Assembly: GCA_030836365.1 (NCBI GenBank) | Contig: JAURQB010000053.1 | Coordinates: 1-8,050 of the forward strand | Source: Bdellovibrionota bacterium | GTDB lineage: Bacteria; Bdellovibrionota; Bacteriovoracia; Bacteriovoracales; Bacteriovoracaceae | Reading direction: 5' to 3' | Length of the DNA: 8,050 nucleotides | Part shown: in pieces, positions 5,591-8,050 of the stretch | Layout: each line of letters starts with the position of its first letter | How positions within the stretch are numbered: the first letter of the stretch is position 1 | Notes under the pieces: generated by a model | What the model saw: only the letters and a program-made list of their open reading frames with translations | The model's database searches: none | Told to the model about the DNA's origin: nothing | Translations under genes and position numbers: made by a program

Positions 5591-6663
5591 TAAGACAACT
5601 GACGATTATATTTCTCACTTTATCTCATCCACTTTTAGCAAGTGAAAATAATAAAACAACATTAGACCCCGCAATAGAGGCTCATTACAGAAGAGAAAAG
5701 GTAAGTAAATCTCTTGGCACCCTTAAAGAAGTAGATATTAAAAATCTAGAGCTCTCACTCGATGATGATATTGATCAATATTCAAAATTTAAAGGAATTC
5801 CCAAAGACTTTAAAAAGAAAAAAAATGCCGTTATAAAATATCGATCAAAAAAAATAATCAAAAAAGGCGCCCGACTTTATATTGACGGTAATTATTATAT
5901 AACTCCTAGGTCATTTGTTGCATTAATCTCTCACAACCCCAAAGAGTACAGCTCACAAATACTAAATATCTTTGACGAGGAAACATATTACATTCGTAAC
6001 GTTGACCTAGTTCCAACAAAACGTTTTTTTGATATAAACGTGAAGCCCGACAGTAAAATTAGCTATCCGAAAAAATTATTTAATAAAAAATATTACGACA
6101 AATTGCCGATGCTTTTCAAGGCAGATTTACAAACAGAGATATTCAAAGAAGGTTACCTTGACGAATTATCTGACAATAGTTCAGTTGATTCTCAAGTCCC
6201 CTCAATTGCAGCAGGGTTAGGGATTTCACTTCACTTGGTAACCAACTACGATTTTATTTTAAATTTTGGGTTAAGCTCGTTTCTTCACGCAGGTACGTGG
6301 ATATCAGGTTTTGAAAAAACTTTATATCAGTCACTTTTCTTAGGCCCTGAAGTTATTTTAAAGGTAGGGAGCATTGAGGGACTTAACATCTATGGAATCT
6401 GTGAGTTAACAAGAAGTCTCTACAACAATATTTCAGATACAGAAAAAACGATCGATTTATCCCTACGTAACACTTCCATAAAGTTTGCAGTGGAACTTAA
6501 GTCAAAGAAACAAAAATCAACATGGTACACCGGTGCTTATTATCGGTTAATCGAATCATCATTAGGTAGAGAAACCCCTGACAACGTTTCTAAGCCTCGC
6601 TTTAGACAAAATTCAAATGCCTACGGCCTATATTTTGGGAGAACCTTTGACTTCTATTGGTAA
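5587..6663 (+). CDS. Exported hypothetical protein, probable outer-membrane beta-barrel (first of pair)
   Basis: I cannot assign a family. The 358-residue protein begins with a plausible Sec signal peptide (MIRQLTIIFLTLSHPLLA, cleavage near residue 18). A charged, Lys-rich region follows to about residue 94, then a beta-rich segment at about 94-145 (GARLYIDGNYYITP to EETYYIRNVDLVP) that looks like a small SH3-like domain. From about residue 203 to the end, short alternating hydrophobic and aromatic strands appear (IAAGLGISLHLV, YDFILNFGLSSFLHA, LFLGPEVILKVG, STWYTGAYYRLI, AYGLYFGRTFDFYW). The last residue is Trp in the pattern FDFYW, the classic BamA-recognised C-terminal signal of outer-membrane barrels. 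Length suggests about eight strands. The start codon overlaps the Nudix stop (ATGA). Two eight-base poly-A runs (5818-5825 and 5847-5854) sit in the early coding region. The downstream gene has the same layout, suggesting a functional pair. Confidence 0.75.
   Translation: MIRQLTIIFLTLSHPLLASENNKTTLDPAIEAHYRREKVSKSLGTLKEVDIKNLELSLDDDIDQYSKFKGIPKDFKKKKNAVIKYRSKKIIKKGARLYIDGNYYITPRSFVALISHNPKEYSSQILNIFDEETYYIRNVDLVPTKRFFDINVKPDSKISYPKKLFNKKYYDKLPMLFKADLQTEIFKEGYLDELSDNSSVDSQVPSIAAGLGISLHLVTNYDFILNFGLSSFLHAGTWISGFEKTLYQSLFLGPEVILKVGSIEGLNIYGICELTRSLYNNISDTEKTIDLSLRNTSIKFAVELKSKKQKSTWYTGAYYRLIESSLGRETPDNVSKPRFRQNSNAYGLYFGRTFDFYW
6637..6641 (+). promoter_or_regulatory. Ribosome binding site deciding a TTG start at 6647
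   Basis: GGGAG lies five bases before TTG at 6647, inside the coding region of the preceding gene. The upstream ATG at 6617 has no such site and would put ten polar residues ahead of the signal peptide. Confidence 0.6.
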
Positions 6664-7702
6664 ACTCACATTAATTATTTTGGTAATAAATTTAAGCATT
6701 TTAAGCGCCAGGGAAATAAAACCTGAAACCTTTTTCGGAGTGTCTCAAGTTTTCAAAACCCAAATTTACGAATCGCCAGACCTCAAATCGAAAGTAATTG
6801 GATACCTAGAAAAAGGTGAAAAAATTAAAGTTCATCCAAAACACTTTAAAGAAGCTGAGATTAGAAAAAAAATAATGGATCAAAAAATCGACCTCTATGA
6901 AGAGAAACAAGGATTCTATCAAATTATTACAGATCGCGGACTAAAAGGATACATTGAGAGAGCACACATCCATTTAATTTATAGAGATTTCAGAGATCAA
7001 CATTATCATTTTGAAATTAACCCAGAAAAGGATCTCACCGACTATCGACTCAATGAACCACTTAGCTCCAATTATCCACTAGCAAAAAAAGTTTCCTACC
7101 GTCTAGCCTTACAAGCAAGACTCGGACCTGGCTTTGTTGACAACTATGTTTTTCCAAAACTGATAAAAAAAGAAAGGTTCTCAAATAGATATGGTGCAGC
7201 TCTAACATTTTTGAAAAATGCTGCGTTTGACTTCGAGGACCGTTTTTATTTCGGAGGAGTTATAAAATTTTTAACCTTCAGGAATGAATTTACTCTTGTC
7301 GATGATGCTGAGTACTTAGAGGATCATCTTGGAGTAACCATCGGGCCAGCTCTATATTATGAAAGTCTTCGACTAAAAGGAGTCACTATTGGACATGGCC
7401 TAGAGTTAAACTTTATCTATCGTTTAGTGGATATCGAAGGCCGGTCCGGGAACCTCAGAGAGGACAGAAAGTTTGATGGGTATATTATTGAACCAGCTTT
7501 AGTTAACCAGGTGTCCTTTCAAAATAAAAAGAAAAACCTAGACTTCAATATTGGTATGCGAATTTCGGCAAGACCAAAATATCAATTAAAATCCAGTAAA
7601 CCGAGTGACCTAGACGACTTGTGGGGAGACCGAGACGGTTTCTATGAGCTTGAAGCTAAGGTTTATCAAACATATTTCATGGGTATTCAAGTCTATTATT
7701 AG
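6647..7702 (+). CDS. Exported protein with SH3-like domain and probable outer-membrane beta-barrel (second of pair)
   Basis: With a TTG start the protein has 351 residues and begins MTSIGKLTLIILVINLSILSA, a good signal peptide cleaved near residue 21. At about residues 35-110 lies a bacterial SH3-like (SH3b) domain: VFKTQIYESPDLKSKVIGYL, EKGEKIKV, an inserted helical stretch, then GFYQIITDRGLKGYIERAHI. SH3b domains commonly bind peptidoglycan or protein partners in the periplasm. After about residue 140 come alternating hydrophobic strands typical of a barrel (YRLALQARLGPGFVDNYVF, RYGAALTFL, RFYFGGVIKFLTF, LGVTIGPALYYESL, HGLELNFIYRLV, LDFNIGMRISARP), ending with YFMGIQVYY and a terminal Tyr, the outer-membrane insertion pattern. 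The alternative ATG at 6617 gives ten more residues. The gene overlaps the previous one by 17 bp, so translation is probably coupled. No family name can be given with confidence, and the function is unknown. Confidence 0.76.
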   Translation: MTSIGKLTLIILVINLSILSAREIKPETFFGVSQVFKTQIYESPDLKSKVIGYLEKGEKIKVHPKHFKEAEIRKKIMDQKIDLYEEKQGFYQIITDRGLKGYIERAHIHLIYRDFRDQHYHFEINPEKDLTDYRLNEPLSSNYPLAKKVSYRLALQARLGPGFVDNYVFPKLIKKERFSNRYGAALTFLKNAAFDFEDRFYFGGVIKFLTFRNEFTLVDDAEYLEDHLGVTIGPALYYESLRLKGVTIGHGLELNFIYRLVDIEGRSGNLREDRKFDGYIIEPALVNQVSFQNKKKNLDFNIGMRISARPKYQLKSSKPSDLDDLWGDRDGFYELEAKVYQTYFMGIQVYY

Positions 7703-7802
7703 GAATAAAATTCCCCTCTGTTTTAATAAAACATTTAATTTTTATTTTCTGTTTTAGGAACCGATTTGTACGTAGATCGAATATCAATTCGTCATTCTGA
7801 CC

Positions 7803-7810
7803 AGGAGGGA
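7803..7810 (+). promoter_or_regulatory. Strong Shine-Dalgarno of the 7815 gene
   Basis: AGGAGGGA lies four bases before the ATG at 7815, the strongest ribosome binding site in the window, which suggests efficient translation of the small protein. The 112-bp gap before the gene holds no convincing promoter or terminator; it is AT-rich and carries the direct repeat tctgtttta at 7717-7725 and 7748-7756. Confidence 0.7.
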
Positions 7811-7814
7811 CCTT

Positions 7815-8036
7815 ATGACAAAAAATAGCCAATTAAATAACGAAGTACTTTTCCAAAAACTAGGTAACCGATGGTATGTATTTAGCGAGGTGGAAAATGA
7901 TTTTATTTACTCTCCCCTTCCGGAAGGAGTTAATCCGAAGACGACAAAATTAGAGCTATTTGAAGTTATTGAAAATCATATCATTCGAGTTTCTCAGCAC
8001 ATGAAAAAAACGGACTCCAAAAACGCTGCTGCATAA
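7815..8036 (+). CDS. Small hypothetical protein (73 residues)
   Basis: I do not recognise this protein. It has no signal peptide and no membrane segment, so it should be cytoplasmic. The N-terminal half looks like short beta strands (VLFQKLGNRWYVFSEVENDF, then IYSPLPEGVNP). The second half looks like one amphipathic helix (TTKLELFEVIENHIIRVSQH) and ends in a charged, Ala-rich tail (MKKTDSKNAAA). The beta-then-helix layout with WYVF resembles small regulators or adaptors in shape only. An excellent AGGAGGGA site supports the start and the reality of the gene. It is separated by 112 bp from the barrel gene and probably belongs to its own unit or to one continuing to the right. Codon use is like the neighbours. 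Confidence 0.78.
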   Translation: MTKNSQLNNEVLFQKLGNRWYVFSEVENDFIYSPLPEGVNPKTTKLELFEVIENHIIRVSQHMKKTDSKNAAA

Positions 8037-8050
8037 TAATGGGTTCACCA

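Noticed and set aside
6617..6646. ATG at 6617 as start of the second barrel gene
   Set aside because: There is no ribosome binding site, and ten extra residues would precede a complete signal peptide that begins naturally at the TTG with GGGAG upstream. It remains possible.
7703..7814. AT-rich inverted repeats as a terminator after the second barrel gene
   Set aside because: The possible pairings are almost only A-T, with no GC stem followed by a T-run, so a terminator cannot be supported.
8039..8050. Start of another gene at ATG 8039
   Set aside because: Only four codons are visible, and no ribosome binding site precedes them.

Overview
The window is an AT-rich stretch of a bacterial chromosome (by eye about 35% GC) that looks like core genome. 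Two things fit a Bdellovibrionota-type bacterium, perhaps a Bacteriovorax or Halobacteriovorax relative: the order M50 protease - scpA - scpB - rluB, and a pair of probable outer-membrane barrel proteins. That taxonomic guess is inference from gene content and composition. No marker gene in the window settles it.

Left part (1-635). A SAM-dependent methyltransferase runs off the left edge on the minus strand. Next comes a small RNA locus on the minus strand. Its initiator tRNA-fMet has an encoded CCA, a good -35/-10 promoter and a hairpin terminator. Downstream of it lie a short GC-rich repeat-like element, a second terminator hairpin and a small fragment matching the anticodon region of the same tRNA. 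A small alpha-helical hypothetical gene (635-955, plus strand) then converges on rluB with one base between the stop codons.

Middle part (957-5042, minus strand). This reads as one transcription unit: an M50 site-2-type protease, scpA, scpB and an RluB-type 23S rRNA pseudouridine synthase. ScpA and ScpB are the kleisin and winged-helix partners of SMC in chromosome condensation and segregation. scpB's ribosome binding site lies on scpA's stop codon. ScpB is over twice the usual length because of a strongly acidic C-terminal tail. ScpA has a shorter acidic tail and RluB a lysine-rich one.

Right part (5087-8036, plus strand). From a divergent promoter region, a NudB-like Nudix hydrolase overlaps (ATGA) an exported protein with a probable C-terminal beta-barrel. 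That gene overlaps by 17 bp a second exported protein with an SH3-like N-terminal domain and a probable barrel. The second gene probably starts at a TTG. The overlaps imply translational coupling. This pair is the least familiar part of the window and the best candidate for something undescribed. A separate 73-residue hypothetical gene with a strong Shine-Dalgarno ends the window.

No CRISPR array, insertion sequence, phage gene or recognisable defence system was seen. No stretch over 300 bases lacks a gene.
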